DNA from: [Mycobacterium] nativiensis
GTDB taxonomy: Bacteria; Actinomycetota; Actinomycetes; Mycobacteriales; Mycobacteriaceae
Direction: 5' to 3'
DNA length: 64,000 nucleotides
Assembly (NCBI RefSeq): GCF_020172685.1
Contig: NZ_CP083986.1
Span: 3,174,895 to 3,238,894, forward strand
Positions 50,230-59,127 of the stretch are shown piece by piece; position 1 is the stretch's first letter; each line of letters opens with the position of its first letter. A program made the position numbers and the translations under genes. Under the pieces are notes generated by a model that saw nothing but the letters and a program-made list of their open reading frames with translations, had not been told where the DNA came from and did not search any database.

Positions 50230-50882
50230 CCTACGTCAACATGCTCGATCTCGCCGCCGGCGGGGTGCTGCTGGCCGCGGTGCTGGCGGTCTGGCGCCGG
50301 GACCTGTCGGCTATCGTGCGCCGGCTGCTCGTCGCCCAGGGCATCGCGCTTGCCGCCATCCCGATCATTCGCGGTGTGCAGGACCAGGATCGGGCCCTGA
50401 TCGCGGTCGGGGTCGCGGTACTGGCCATGCGCGCGTTCCTGCTGCCGTGGCTGCTGGCCCGGGCGCTGGGCGCCGAGCGCAAGGAGCGCCGCGAGGCAGC
50501 TCCCCTGGTCAGCAACGCCGCATCCCTGCTGGTGGTCACCGCCCTGGTGGTCGCGGCGTTCACCATCACCCAGCCGGTGATCGCGCTGGCGCCCAGTACC
50601 GCCACGAACGCCGCGCCGGCCGCCATCGCAACCGTGCTGATCGCGCTGTTCATGATGGCGACCCGCCGCAATGCCATCTCGCAGGCGGTCGGACTGTTGA
50701 TGTTGGACAACGGGATTGCCGCCACCGCGTTCCTGCTGACCGCCGGTGTCCCGCTGATCGTCGAACTCGGAGCGTCGCTGGATGTGTTGTTCGTGCTGAT
50801 CGTGCTCGGCGTGCTGACCGGGCAACTGCGCAACGCCTTCGGCGGCGTGGACCTGGACCTGCTGCGGGAGTTGCGGGACTGA
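50226..50882 (+). CDS. Membrane subunit HyfE-like (NuoK-related)
   Basis: 218-residue protein with seven or so hydrophobic segments, of the HyfE/HycP family, whose later half resembles NuoK. Recognisable: [25 protein letters not shown] near residue 77 and the C-terminal [25 protein letters not shown]. It occurs only in hydrogenase-4-like complexes, so it marks this operon as that type rather than a complex I fragment. It starts with ATG inside the previous stop, and its TGA overlaps the next ATG by one base (TGATG). Confidence 0.85.
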   Translation: MTYVNMLDLAAGGVLLAAVLAVWRRDLSAIVRRLLVAQGIALAAIPIIRGVQDQDRALIAVGVAVLAMRAFLLPWLLARALGAERKERREAAPLVSNAASLLVVTALVVAAFTITQPVIALAPSTATNAAPAAIATVLIALFMMATRRNAISQAVGLLMLDNGIAATAFLLTAGVPLIVELGASLDVLFVLIVLGVLTGQLRNAFGGVDLDLLRELRD

Positions 50883-52348
50883 TGACACCGGTGATCCTGC
50901 TTTCGCTGCTGGCGCCCGTTGCGGCGTCCCTGTTCTGCCTTGCCGTCGGGTGGCGCCGGGTCAGCGCGGTCGCCACGCTGGCCTCAGCACTGACGATTCT
51001 CGGATGCGGTGTGGCCCTGGGGCTTCAAGTCGGCGACCGGGTGCACCTGGGCATGTCCGGCCTGCTGCGCGCCGATGCGCTGTCGGCGACCATGCTGATC
51101 GTCATCGGCGTGGTCGGCAGCCTGGCCACCTGGGCGAGCATCGGTTACCTGGACGCCGAGTTGGCCCGCGGGCACACCGATGCGCGCGGCGCCCGGCTGT
51201 ACGGCATCCTCACCCCGGCGTTCCTCGCGGCCATGGCACTTGCGGTGTCGGCCAACAACATCGGCGTGGTGTGGATCGCGGTGGAGGCCACCACGGTGGT
51301 CACCGCGTTTCTGGTCGGGCATCACCGCAGCCGGTCCGCCCTGGAGGCCACCTGGAAGTACGTCATGGTGTGTTCGGTGGGCATCACCATCGCGTTCCTG
51401 GGGACGGTCCTGCTGCACTTCGCCGCCCGTCACGCCGGTGCCGGCAGCGAGACCGCCCTGCACCTCGACGTGCTGCTCTCCCATGCCGCCGGCCTCGACC
51501 CGGCGGTCACCCGGCTGGCCGGTGCGCTGTTGCTGATCGGGTACGGCGCCAAGATGGGCCTGGCGCCCTTCCACACCTGGCTGGCCGATGCGCACAGCCA
51601 GGCCCCGGCACCGGTGTCGGCGTTGATGAGCGGGGTGCTGCTGTCGGTCGCGTTCTCGGTGCTCATCCGGATCAAGCCGATCATCGACGTCGCGGTGGGC
51701 CCCGGTTTTCTGCGGACCGCGTTGCTGGGCGCCGGGCTGACGACGTTGTTCATCGCCGCGCTGCTGTTGACGGTCACCACCGACCTGAAACGGATGCTGG
51801 CCTATTCATCGATGGAGACCATGGGCCTGATGGCGGTCGCCGCCGCGGCGGGCACCGGCCTGGCGATCGCGGCGCTGCTGCTGCACATCCTGGCCCACGG
51901 CGTCGGCAAGACCGTGTTGTTCCTGGCCGGCGGGCAGCTGCAGGCCGCCCACGATTCGACGGCGATCGGCGAGATCACCGCGGTATTCAGCCGATCACGG
52001 CTGGTCGGTGGCGCGTTCGCAGTCGGGATGGTGGTGTTGCTCGGCCTGCCGCCGTTCGCGATGTTCGCCAGCGAACTGGCCATCGCGATCTCGCTGGCCG
52101 ACGCCCAACTGACGTGGGCGCTGGGTCTGGCACTGGCGGCGCTGGTGGTGGCGTTCGCCGCACTGATCCGCAACTCCGGCCGGATCCTGCTGGGCACACC
52201 GGCCGCCCACAGTCCGGCGATCCGGGTGCCGGCGACTGTCGCCGCGGCCCTGGTCACCGGGGTGCTCGTCTCGATCGCGCTGGGTGTGACCGCCGGCCCA
52301 CTGTCCGACCTGTTCGCCACCGCCGCAAGCCAACTCGGGGCACGCTGA
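50882..52348 (+). CDS. Proton-pumping membrane subunit HyfF-like (NuoN/NuoM family)
   Basis: 488-residue antiporter-like protein with about 14 membrane segments. The pump signature is GYGAKMGLAPFHTWLADAHSQAPAPVSALMSGVLLSVAFSVLIR near residue 220, and the second half has TTDLKRMLAYSSMETMGLMAV with the broken-helix lysine. Together with the 651-residue subunit it gives two pump modules. The one-base overlaps with the genes on both sides show strict coupling. In M. tuberculosis the equivalent is hycQ (Rv0086). Confidence 0.88.
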   Translation: MTPVILLSLLAPVAASLFCLAVGWRRVSAVATLASALTILGCGVALGLQVGDRVHLGMSGLLRADALSATMLIVIGVVGSLATWASIGYLDAELARGHTDARGARLYGILTPAFLAAMALAVSANNIGVVWIAVEATTVVTAFLVGHHRSRSALEATWKYVMVCSVGITIAFLGTVLLHFAARHAGAGSETALHLDVLLSHAAGLDPAVTRLAGALLLIGYGAKMGLAPFHTWLADAHSQAPAPVSALMSGVLLSVAFSVLIRIKPIIDVAVGPGFLRTALLGAGLTTLFIAALLLTVTTDLKRMLAYSSMETMGLMAVAAAAGTGLAIAALLLHILAHGVGKTVLFLAGGQLQAAHDSTAIGEITAVFSRSRLVGGAFAVGMVVLLGLPPFAMFASELAIAISLADAQLTWALGLALAALVVAFAALIRNSGRILLGTPAAHSPAIRVPATVAAALVTGVLVSIALGVTAGPLSDLFATAASQLGAR

Positions 52349-53826
52349 TGAATCCGATCACCCACGCACAGTCGGTCTCCGAGGCCGAGCTGACCGGCGC
52401 CGCGGCGGCCCTGCTGGCCGACGGGTTCCGGCTCGCCCTGGTGGCTGCCCACGACGACGGCGACCGCCTGCGGGTGGTGTACCTGTTCCTCGCGGGCCGC
52501 CCGGATCGGCGCACCGAGTTGACCCTGAGCATTCCGGCGGACAATCCCACCGTCCCCACGCTGGCCCGGCTGTCGTTCCCGTCCGGCCGCTTCGAGCGAG
52601 AGATGATGGACCTCTACGGGATCACCCCGGTCGGTCATCCGCAACCACGCCGCCTGGTGCGGCACGCGCACTGGCCGGAGGACTGGCACCCGATGCGGCG
52701 TGATGCCGGTCCACCCCCGGAATTCGCTGCGGCGGGGCGATTCCCGTTCCTGAACGTGGATGGGGCCGGCGTCTACGAGATCCCGGTCGGGCCGGTGCAC
52801 GCCGGCCTGATCGAGCCCGGCCACTTCCGGTTCTCGGTGGTCGGCGAATCAGTGCTGCGGCTCAAGGCGCGACTGTGGTTCGTGCACCGCGGAATCGAGC
52901 GGCTGTTTCACGGCCGGGCCGCCGACGCCGCGGTCGACCTGGCCGAACGGATCAGCGGTGACACCTCCGCCGGTCATGGGCTCGCCCACGCCCTGGCCGT
53001 CGAAGATGCCCTCGGCGTCGAGCTTCCCGACCAGGCGCACCGGCTGCGTGCGCTGCTGCTCGAACTCGAGCGGCTCTACAACCACGTCACCGACCTGGGC
53101 GCCCTGGCCAACGATGTCGCCTTCGGGCTGGCCAACGCGCACGCCCAACGCGTCCGCGAGCTGCTGCTGCGCATCAACGCCCAAGTGACCGGCCACCGGC
53201 TGCTGCGCGGGGCGATCCGCCCCGGAGGTGTTGCGCTGCAAGCACTGCCCGACCCGAATCGGCTGCAGGAACTGGCCGACGACGTCGCCGAGATCGCCGA
53301 GTTGACGCTGGGCAACTCGGTGATCTATGACCGGTTCGCCGACACGTCGGTGTTGAGCCGGCAGGACGCGCAGGCGCTGGGCACGCTGGGTTACGTGGCG
53401 CGCGCCAGCGGCATCGTCACCGACGCCCGCCTCGACCATCCGACCACCGATCTGCCGGTCTGCGAGGTGAGGGAGACCGCCGGCGATGTGCTCGCCCGCT
53501 ACACCGTCCGCCGCGACGAGTTCGCGGCGTCGGTGGCGCTGTGCCGCAACCTGATCGACGGGCACCACGGCCCCCTCGAGGCCCACGCGGAGCTCCCCGC
53601 CGCGACTCGGGCGTGCAGCGGGGTCGGTATCGCCGAGGGTTGGCGCGGCAGCATCGTGCACCGGGTGGAGATCGGCGCCGACGGGGCCTTCACCCGCGCC
53701 AAGATCGTCGACCCGTCCTGGTTCAACTGGCCCGCCCTGCCGATGTCCATGACCGACACCATCGTTCCGGACTTCCCCCTGACCAACAAGAGCTTCAACC
53801 TGTCCTACGCCGGAAACGACTTATAG
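52348..53826 (+). CDS. Hydrogenase large-subunit-like protein (HycE/NuoCD fold) without NiFe ligands
   Basis: 492 residues. The N-terminal ~120 resemble NuoC (FEREMMDLYGITPVGHP near 82-98). The rest is the NuoD/hydrogenase large-subunit fold: PVGPVHAGLIEPGHFRF near 146-162 and FVHRGIERLF near 178-187. In HycE the motif CGIC follows the R of RVCGIC; here residues 201-210 read RISGDTSAGH. The C-terminal CxxC of HycE is replaced by LSYA in FNLSYAGNDL (residues 483-492). Only three cysteines exist and none pair as CxxC. It therefore cannot hold a NiFe centre and may be a quinone-site or regulatory remnant. It is the operon's last gene. Confidence 0.85.
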   Translation: MNPITHAQSVSEAELTGAAAALLADGFRLALVAAHDDGDRLRVVYLFLAGRPDRRTELTLSIPADNPTVPTLARLSFPSGRFEREMMDLYGITPVGHPQPRRLVRHAHWPEDWHPMRRDAGPPPEFAAAGRFPFLNVDGAGVYEIPVGPVHAGLIEPGHFRFSVVGESVLRLKARLWFVHRGIERLFHGRAADAAVDLAERISGDTSAGHGLAHALAVEDALGVELPDQAHRLRALLLELERLYNHVTDLGALANDVAFGLANAHAQRVRELLLRINAQVTGHRLLRGAIRPGGVALQALPDPNRLQELADDVAEIAELTLGNSVIYDRFADTSVLSRQDAQALGTLGYVARASGIVTDARLDHPTTDLPVCEVRETAGDVLARYTVRRDEFAASVALCRNLIDGHHGPLEAHAELPAATRACSGVGIAEGWRGSIVHRVEIGADGAFTRAKIVDPSWFNWPALPMSMTDTIVPDFPLTNKSFNLSYAGNDL

Positions 53827-53851
53827 CGCGTCGGCACCGCCGCGCGGTATG

Positions 53852-53864
53852 TCAAGATATTTGA
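53852..53864. promoter_or_regulatory. Imperfect palindrome at the start of the MarR gene
   Basis: TCAAGATATTTGA (TCAA/TTGA ends) overlaps the likely transcription start, two bases before the ATG. It is AT-rich against its surroundings and could be the autoregulatory MarR site. Confidence 0.4.
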
Positions 53865-53865
53865 T

Positions 53866-54285
53866 ATGGGTGACGTGGACGCCGCTCCGCTGGGATATCT
53901 GCTGTACCGGGTGAGTTCGGCGCTGCGTCCGCAGGCGACGGCCGTACTCGGGCCGCTGGGGCTCACACTGCCCGAATTCGTCTGCATGCGAGTGCTTTCG
54001 CTGTATCCCGGGCTGTCCAGCGCCGAGTTGGCGCGTCACACCAGCGTCACCCCGCAGGCCATGAACACCGTGCTGCAACGGCTGCAGAACCGCGGGGCGG
54101 TGGCCCGGCCGGAAACGGTGCCGTCCGGGCGTGCCCTACCGGCCAACCTGACCGAGACCGGTCGCGACCTGCTCAAGCAGGCCGAGGACGCGATCCGGGT
54201 CGCCGACGGGCGTGTGCTGTCCGCCCTGACCTCGGCCGAGCAGCACCAACTGCGGCAGATGCTGGAGCGGATCGGCGTCCAGTGA
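53866..54285 (+). CDS. MarR family regulator (Rv2887-like)
   Basis: 139-residue winged-helix protein: PLGLTLPEFVCMRVLSLYPGLSSAELARHTSVTPQAMNTVLQRLQNRGAV, then the wing and the C-terminal dimer helix. By length, sequence and position before the amidase gene it matches M. tuberculosis Rv2887, which represses a small-molecule methyltransferase gene and whose mutants are drug-tolerant, as I recall. Its regulon here cannot be inferred, as none of those targets is in the window. It starts with ATG near a palindrome and converges with the amidase gene, with a 4-base gap. Confidence 0.82.
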   Translation: MGDVDAAPLGYLLYRVSSALRPQATAVLGPLGLTLPEFVCMRVLSLYPGLSSAELARHTSVTPQAMNTVLQRLQNRGAVARPETVPSGRALPANLTETGRDLLKQAEDAIRVADGRVLSALTSAEQHQLRQMLERIGVQ

Positions 54286-54289
54286 TGCC

Positions 54290-55720
54290 TCAGACCCGGT
54301 CGGCGATGGTGGGCCAGGGCATGGCGGACTCCAGTTCGTAAGCCAACTCCAGCAACCGGGCGTCCTGTCCCAGTGGTGCGCTGAACATCATCCCCACCGG
54401 CAGCCCACCGGCGGATTCGGCCAGCGGCAGCGAGATCGCCGGCTCGCCGGAGACATTCTGCAGCGGGGTGAACGCCACCCAATCCATCAGCCGGTCGATG
54501 ATCTGCTGGTAGTCGGCGGCGGGGTCCAGATGCCCGATCCGCGGTGTGCCATGTGCCAGCGTCGGGGTGAGCACCACGTCGTGGTCGCGGAACAACGGCG
54601 CGGTGTGCCGGCGCCGCACGGCAGCCAGTCGGGCCATCGCGAGCGGCAGCCGGTACAGGTGGCGGGTGGCGTGGCGATCAAGCCCGAGCGTCAGGTTGTC
54701 CAGGCGGCTGCGATCGAAGGTGGGGCCGAACATCCGCTTCCCACCCCGGACCAGTGCGGTCGCCAAAAACGCCCAGTAGAGCAGGAAGTCGTCGGCGAAG
54801 TGCGCCGGCACCGGCGGCCTGTCGAGGTATTCGACGCGGTGGCCCAGTTCTTCGAGAAGCGCGGCGGTCTTCAGCGTCAGCTCGCGCATCTCCGCCGACG
54901 TCTCGCGCAGGATCGACTGGGTGACCACCGCGATGTTCAGTCGCCCCCGCCCCGGCTCCCGGACATCACCGATCGCCGGCAGCTTGGTGTTGCGCCAGAT
55001 CCGTTCGGCCTCGCGGTAGAAGGCGGCGGTGTCGCGCACCGAGCGGGTCACCACCCCGTTGTAGACGATGCGCACCGGCATGGCGCGCATGTCCTTGTCC
55101 AGCGGCAGCCGGCCCCGCGAGGGCTTGAGGCCGACCAAGCCGTTGCATGCCGCGGGGATGCGGATGGACCCGCCGCCGTCGTTGGCGTGTGCGATCGGCA
55201 CCACGCCGGCCGCCACGAACGCCGCCGATCCCGACGACGACGCCGCGGCGGTGTAGTCGGTGTTCCACGGGTTGCGCACCGCGCCAAGTCGCGGGTGCTC
55301 GGCGGAGGCGCTGAACCCGAACTCGCTCAGCTGGGTCTTGCCGAGCGCGATCAGCCCGGTGCCGAGATACACCCGCGCGAAATCACCGTCGGCGGCGGCG
55401 TCGTGCGGCTGCCACGCATCGGTGCCCTGCATGGTGGGCATCCCGGCGACGTCGACGTTGTCCTTGACGTACGTCGGGACGCCCTGGAAGAACCCCGAGT
55501 AGCCGGCCCGTGAGCCCTGTCGAGCGGATGCGCTGTCCCGGGCGCGGTCGAATGCCCGGTAGGCCAGTGCATTCAGCTGCGGGTTGACCGCTTCGCTGCG
55601 TGCGATCGCGGCGTCGACGAGCTCGGCCGGAGAAACGTCGCCCGATCGGATTCGTTCAACCAGACCCACCGCATCGGAGTCGCCGAGCGCGTCGTCGCCG
55701 AAGGCGTGCACATGTTGCAT
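54290..55720 (-). CDS. amiC: Amidase signature family protein (AmiC-like)
   Basis: 476-residue amidase with the Ser-cisSer-Lys triad: the lysine in [13 protein letters not shown] near residue 86, the serines in [15 protein letters not shown] near 158-170 and the [23 protein letters not shown] block near 183. These enzymes hydrolyse a range of linear amides; the substrate is unknown. By position it matches M. tuberculosis amiC (Rv2888c). The ATG at 55720 lies next to GTGCAC repeats. Its upstream side faces the terminator of the rpsB-tsf operon, so it probably has its own promoter. Confidence 0.88.
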   Translation of the reverse strand: MQHVHAFGDDALGDSDAVGLVERIRSGDVSPAELVDAAIARSEAVNPQLNALAYRAFDRARDSASARQGSRAGYSGFFQGVPTYVKDNVDVAGMPTMQGTDAWQPHDAAADGDFARVYLGTGLIALGKTQLSEFGFSASAEHPRLGAVRNPWNTDYTAAASSSGSAAFVAAGVVPIAHANDGGGSIRIPAACNGLVGLKPSRGRLPLDKDMRAMPVRIVYNGVVTRSVRDTAAFYREAERIWRNTKLPAIGDVREPGRGRLNIAVVTQSILRETSAEMRELTLKTAALLEELGHRVEYLDRPPVPAHFADDFLLYWAFLATALVRGGKRMFGPTFDRSRLDNLTLGLDRHATRHLYRLPLAMARLAAVRRRHTAPLFRDHDVVLTPTLAHGTPRIGHLDPAADYQQIIDRLMDWVAFTPLQNVSGEPAISLPLAESAGGLPVGMMFSAPLGQDARLLELAYELESAMPWPTIADRV

Positions 55721-55738
55721 GCGTGCACGCTAGCAAGA

Positions 55739-55794
55739 ACGCCAACGGCGATCGCGAGCGCGGCAGTGCCGGGCTCAGCGATCGCCGTTGGCGT
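55739..55794 (-). terminator. Terminator hairpin after tsf (perfect 17-bp stem)
   Basis: ACGCCAACGGCGATCGC and GCGATCGCCGTTGGCGT are perfect complements, 17 bp each, with a 22-base loop. It begins 12 bases after the tsf stop, on the minus strand, and is followed by TTCTTGCT. It is a strong end for the rpsB-tsf transcript, before amiC. Confidence 0.8.
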
Positions 55795-55805
55795 ATTTAG
55801 AGCTG

Positions 55806-56621
55806 TTAGGCCTGGCCGACCTCGAACCGCACGAAGCGGGTCACGGTCACGCCGGCCTCGTCCAGGAGCGCCTTGACGCTCTTCTTCGAGTCGGACACCG
55901 ACGACTGCTCCAGCAGCACGACGTCCTTGAAGAAGCCGGTCACCCGGCCCTCGACGATCTTGGGCAGCGCAGCCTCGGGCTTGCCCTCTTCCTTGGCCGT
56001 CTCCTCGGCGATGCGCCGCTCGTTGGCAACCAGATCGGCGGGCACGTCGTCGCGGGTCAGGTACTTGGCCTTGAGCGCGGCGATCTGCAGCGCGGCCGCG
56101 TGCGCCGCCTCGGTGTTGTCGCCGCTGTACTCGACCAACACGCCGACGGCCGGCGGCAGGTCGGAGGCCCGCTTGTGCAGGTAGGTCTCCACGGTGCCGC
56201 CGAAGTAGGCGACCCGACGCAGTTCCAGCTTCTCGCCGATCTTGGCCGACAGCGCCGCGATGGCCTCCGCGACCGTGCCGTCCCCGGCCTTGGCAGCCTT
56301 GAGCGTCTCGACGTCGTCGATCTTGCCGGCCGCGGCGGCCGCCACGATCTCATCCGCCAGCGCCTTGAACTCGTCGTTCTTGGCGACGAAGTCGGTCTCG
56401 GAGTTGATCTCGATCAGCGCGCCGTCCTTGGCTGCCACCAGACCTTCGGCGGTAGCGCGCTCAGCACGCTTGCCGACGTCCTTGGCGCCCTTGATACGCA
56501 GCACCTCGACGGCCTTGTCGAAGTCGCCGTCACTCTCGGTCAGCGCGTTCTTGCAGTCCAACATGCCTGCGCCGGTGAGCTCCCGAAGCCGCTTTACGTC
56601 GGCAGCGGTGTAGTTCGCCAC
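55806..56621 (-). CDS. tsf: Elongation factor Ts
   Basis: 271-residue guanine-nucleotide exchange factor of EF-Tu. Motifs: [24 protein letters not shown] near residue 9, [27 protein letters not shown] (the tdf motif, with two aspartates) near 63, and the dimerisation core with the [12 protein letters not shown] repeat. It lies 15 bases after rpsB and forms the universal rpsB-tsf operon. The start is ATG. It ends before a strong hairpin. Confidence 0.97.
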   Translation of the reverse strand: MANYTAADVKRLRELTGAGMLDCKNALTESDGDFDKAVEVLRIKGAKDVGKRAERATAEGLVAAKDGALIEINSETDFVAKNDEFKALADEIVAAAAAGKIDDVETLKAAKAGDGTVAEAIAALSAKIGEKLELRRVAYFGGTVETYLHKRASDLPPAVGVLVEYSGDNTEAAHAAALQIAALKAKYLTRDDVPADLVANERRIAEETAKEEGKPEAALPKIVEGRVTGFFKDVVLLEQSSVSDSKKSVKALLDEAGVTVTRFVRFEVGQA

Positions 56622-56636
56622 TGTGGTGTGCCTTTC

Positions 56637-57455
56637 CTACGATGCGTCGGTGGTGGGGGTTTCGGTGCCGGCCGCAGCCTCAGGCGCCGAAGTGGTGGCA
56701 CCTGCGAGCAGCTCCTGCTCCCATTCGGCCAGCGGCTCGACGGCCTGAGCTTCCGCCTTACCGGCACCGGCCCGGGCCTGCAGGCCCTCGGCGACCGCGG
56801 AGGCGATCACCTTGGTCAGCAGCGCCGCGGAGCGGATCGCGTCGTCGTTGCCCGGGATCGGGTAGTCGACCAGGTCCGGGTCGCAGTTGGTGTCCAGGAT
56901 CGCGATGACCGGGATACCCAGCTTGCGCGCCTCGCCGACGGCGATGTGCTCCTTGTTGGTGTCGACGACCCACACGGCCGACGGCACCTTGGCCATGTCA
57001 CGGATACCGCCGAGGCTGCGCTCCAGCTTGTTCTTCTCGCGGGTCAGCATCAAGATTTCCTTCTTGGTGCGCCCCTCGAAGCCGCCGGTCTGCTCCATGG
57101 CCTCAAGTTCCTTGAGCCGCTGCAGACGCTTGTGAACGGTGGAGAAGTTGGTCAGCATGCCGCCCAGCCAGCGCTGGTTGACGTACGGCATCCCGACGCG
57201 GGTGGCCTCGGCCGCAACCGATTCCTGCGCCTGCTTCTTGGTGCCGACGAACATGATGGAGCCACCGTGGGCGACGGTCTCCTTGACGAACTCGTACGCC
57301 TTGTCGATGAAGGTCAGCGTCTGCTGCAGGTCGATGATGTAGATGCCGTTGCGGTCGGTGAAGATGAACCGCTTCATCTTGGGATTCCAACGACGGGTCT
57401 GATGCCCGAAGTGGGCGCCGCTGTCGAGCAGCTGCTTCATGGTCACTACGGCCAT
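56637..57455 (-). CDS. rpsB: 30S ribosomal protein S2
   Basis: 272-residue S2, which binds the head/body hinge of the 30S subunit. The N-terminus reads [31 protein letters not shown]; later blocks are [19 protein letters not shown] near 125 and [21 protein letters not shown] near 200. The C-terminal 40 residues are an acidic, alanine-rich tail. The ATG at 57455 is chosen because the conserved N-terminus begins there; the upstream frame is non-conserved leader. The 150-base untranslated leader upstream is probably structured. Confidence 0.97.
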   Translation of the reverse strand: MAVVTMKQLLDSGAHFGHQTRRWNPKMKRFIFTDRNGIYIIDLQQTLTFIDKAYEFVKETVAHGGSIMFVGTKKQAQESVAAEATRVGMPYVNQRWLGGMLTNFSTVHKRLQRLKELEAMEQTGGFEGRTKKEILMLTREKNKLERSLGGIRDMAKVPSAVWVVDTNKEHIAVGEARKLGIPVIAILDTNCDPDLVDYPIPGNDDAIRSAALLTKVIASAVAEGLQARAGAGKAEAQAVEPLAEWEQELLAGATTSAPEAAAGTETPTTDAS

Positions 57456-57619
57456 GGTCCTACCCAGCTTTCTTAGTGTCGGTTGTCGCCCGGCGTCGGG
57501 TGAGGCCGGGCCCTGGTGCCTGCTGAGATGTCGGACCCCTGTTGGGGACCACCCGGCATCCGGTTGTGGTGCAGACACGCGAAGTCAGTCCGCATACGCG
57601 AACTGCGCGGATGAGTTTA
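57456..57619 (-). promoter_or_regulatory. rpsB promoter and structured leader
   Basis: On the minus strand TAAACT (57614-57619) fits a mycobacterial -10 element. Transcription from it would give a leader of about 150 bases. The leader contains a perfect 7-bp stem GCCCGGC/GCCGGGC (57488-57494 with 57505-57511) and a second stem around GGTCCCC/GGGGTCC (57533-57550, one mismatch). In other bacteria S2 autoregulates rpsB through its leader; the same is plausible here. No clear -35 element was found. Confidence 0.4.
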
Positions 57620-57690
57620 CACGGTGCAAGCAGGTGCTTTGTCCACAGCGGTGACTGGCCGGGCCTGCGGAGCTGCGATCCACTGGGCAG

Positions 57691-58182
57691 ATGCGATGGA
57701 CAGCGCTGATGACAGCGTTGATGCTGGTCACGGCCACACCCGCGCGGGCCGACGAATTCCGGCTGGATTGGCCGCTGCGCCCGCGCCCAGCAGTGGTGCG
57801 GGGATTCGACGCGCCGAGCCCGGATTGGCAGCGCGGGCATCGCGGGGTGGATCTGGCCGGCGCCGCCGGTCAGGCGGTATATGCCGCGGCCGGCGCGACG
57901 GTGGTATTCGCGGGACTCGCCGGTGGACGCCCGGTGGTGTCGCTGGCCCATCTAGGCGGGTTGCGTACCAGCTACGAGCCGGTGCGGGCCGTGGTGCGGC
58001 CCGGTCAGCAGGTGACGGCGAAGACGGTGATCGGCGCGCTGGAACCGGGCCATCCGGGCTGCGGCGCGGCGGCCTGCCTGCACTGGGGCGCGATGTGGGG
58101 CCCGGCGTCGCGCGCCGACTACGTCGATCCGCTGGGCCTGCTGGCCTCGACGCCGATCCGGCTCAAGCCGCTGGGTGGATAA
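57691..58182 (+). CDS. Secreted M23 (LytM-type) peptidase domain protein (Rv2891-like)
   Basis: 163 residues. A signal peptide (ALMTALMLVTATPARA, cut near ADEF) precedes an M23 domain: RGHRGVDLAGAAGQAVYAAAGATVVFAG near residue 48, then LAHLGGLRTSYEPVRAVVRPGQQV near 86 and CLHWGAMWG near 129. The typical zinc ligands are H-x-x-x-D, kept in HRGVDLA, and H-x-H near the end, here reduced to LHWG. One zinc ligand is therefore missing from the classic motif, so catalysis is doubtful. It may be an activator-type LytM domain. It converges with xerC, with 14 bases between stops. Confidence 0.75.
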   Translation: MRWTALMTALMLVTATPARADEFRLDWPLRPRPAVVRGFDAPSPDWQRGHRGVDLAGAAGQAVYAAAGATVVFAGLAGGRPVVSLAHLGGLRTSYEPVRAVVRPGQQVTAKTVIGALEPGHPGCGAAACLHWGAMWGPASRADYVDPLGLLASTPIRLKPLGG

Positions 58183-58196
58183 GCGCGAGCAGACAG

Positions 58197-59096
58197 CTAG
58201 GCCCGGGGGTGGGCCTGGTCGTGGACGGCGCGTAGCCGGGCGACGGTGACATGGGTATAGAGCTGGGTGGTGGCCAGGCTGGAGTGACCGAGCAGTTCCT
58301 GCACGATGCGCAGGTCCGCTCCGCCCTCCAACAGATGGGTGGCCGCGGTGTGACGCAGTCCGTGCGGTCCCATGTCCGGAGCACCGCCGACCGCCGCGAC
58401 GGTCTGGTGCACGACGGTGCGGGCCTGACGCGGGTCCAGACGTCCGCCGCGGGCGCCGAGCAGCAGCGCCGGACCGGATTCCCCGGTCGCCAACGCCGGA
58501 CGCCCGTCGGTCAGCCAGGCGGCCAGCGCCTCGGCGGCCGGTTCGCCGAACGGGACCGTCCGTTGTTTGTTGCCCTTGCCGAGCACCCGCAGCAGTCGGC
58601 GGCCGGTGTCCACATCGTCGATGTCCAGGCCGCACAGTTCGCTGACCCGCACCGCGGTGGCGTACAGCAGTTCGGCGATCAACCGGTCCCGCAATGCGAG
58701 TGGATCGTTTTGCTGTGCACCGGCTTTGGCGGCACACATGGCCTCATGCGCCTGGTCCCGGCGCAATACCGCGGGCAGGGTCCGGTGGGCTTTGGGGAGT
58801 TGCAGGCGCGCGCCGGGATCCGATTCCAGCAGCCCGCGCCGGACCGCCCACGCGGTGAAGGTCTTGACCGCCGAGGTGCGGCGAGCCAGCGTGCTGCGGG
58901 CCGCACCGGCACCGGCCTGCTGGGCCAGCCAACTGCGCAGCAGCGGCAGGCTCAGCCCGGCGACGCCGTGACAGCCCCGTTCTTCGAGGAACCCCCACAG
59001 CGAGCGCAGGTCCCCGAGGTAGGCCCGCCGAGTGTGCTCGGAGCGGCCCCGCTCCAATGCCAAGTACTCGTCGAACTCATCGAGAATCGCGTCCAC
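58197..59096 (-). CDS. xerC: Tyrosine recombinase XerC
   Basis: 299-residue site-specific recombinase that resolves chromosome dimers at dif with XerD. All six catalytic residues are in place: R150 ([10 protein letters not shown]), K174 (LGKGNKQR), H245 and R248 (HGLRH), H271 (LGHSS) and the nucleophile Y280 (TTQLYTHV). The N-terminal SAM-like DNA-binding domain spans about 5-95. The GTG at 59096 was chosen to match the usual start ([12 protein letters not shown]). No phage or integrative element borders it, so this is the housekeeping enzyme. It lies 31 bases after the lactate-monooxygenase-like gene. Confidence 0.94.
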   Translation of the reverse strand: MDAILDEFDEYLALERGRSEHTRRAYLGDLRSLWGFLEERGCHGVAGLSLPLLRSWLAQQAGAGAARSTLARRTSAVKTFTAWAVRRGLLESDPGARLQLPKAHRTLPAVLRRDQAHEAMCAAKAGAQQNDPLALRDRLIAELLYATAVRVSELCGLDIDDVDTGRRLLRVLGKGNKQRTVPFGEPAAEALAAWLTDGRPALATGESGPALLLGARGGRLDPRQARTVVHQTVAAVGGAPDMGPHGLRHTAATHLLEGGADLRIVQELLGHSSLATTQLYTHVTVARLRAVHDQAHPRA

Positions 59097-59127
59097 CGGC
59101 CCACGGTGGCAGATGATGCCCGCCGGC

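Noticed and set aside
52348..53826. Annotation as an active NiFe hydrogenase (HycE)
   Set aside because: Both CxxC pairs needed for the NiFe centre are missing. Only the fold is retained, so hydrogenase function is not claimed.
58197..59096. XerC as integrase of a mobile element
   Set aside because: No attachment-site repeats, phage genes or tRNA nearby, and the flanks (lactate oxidase, M23 protein, viuB) are those of the housekeeping locus.
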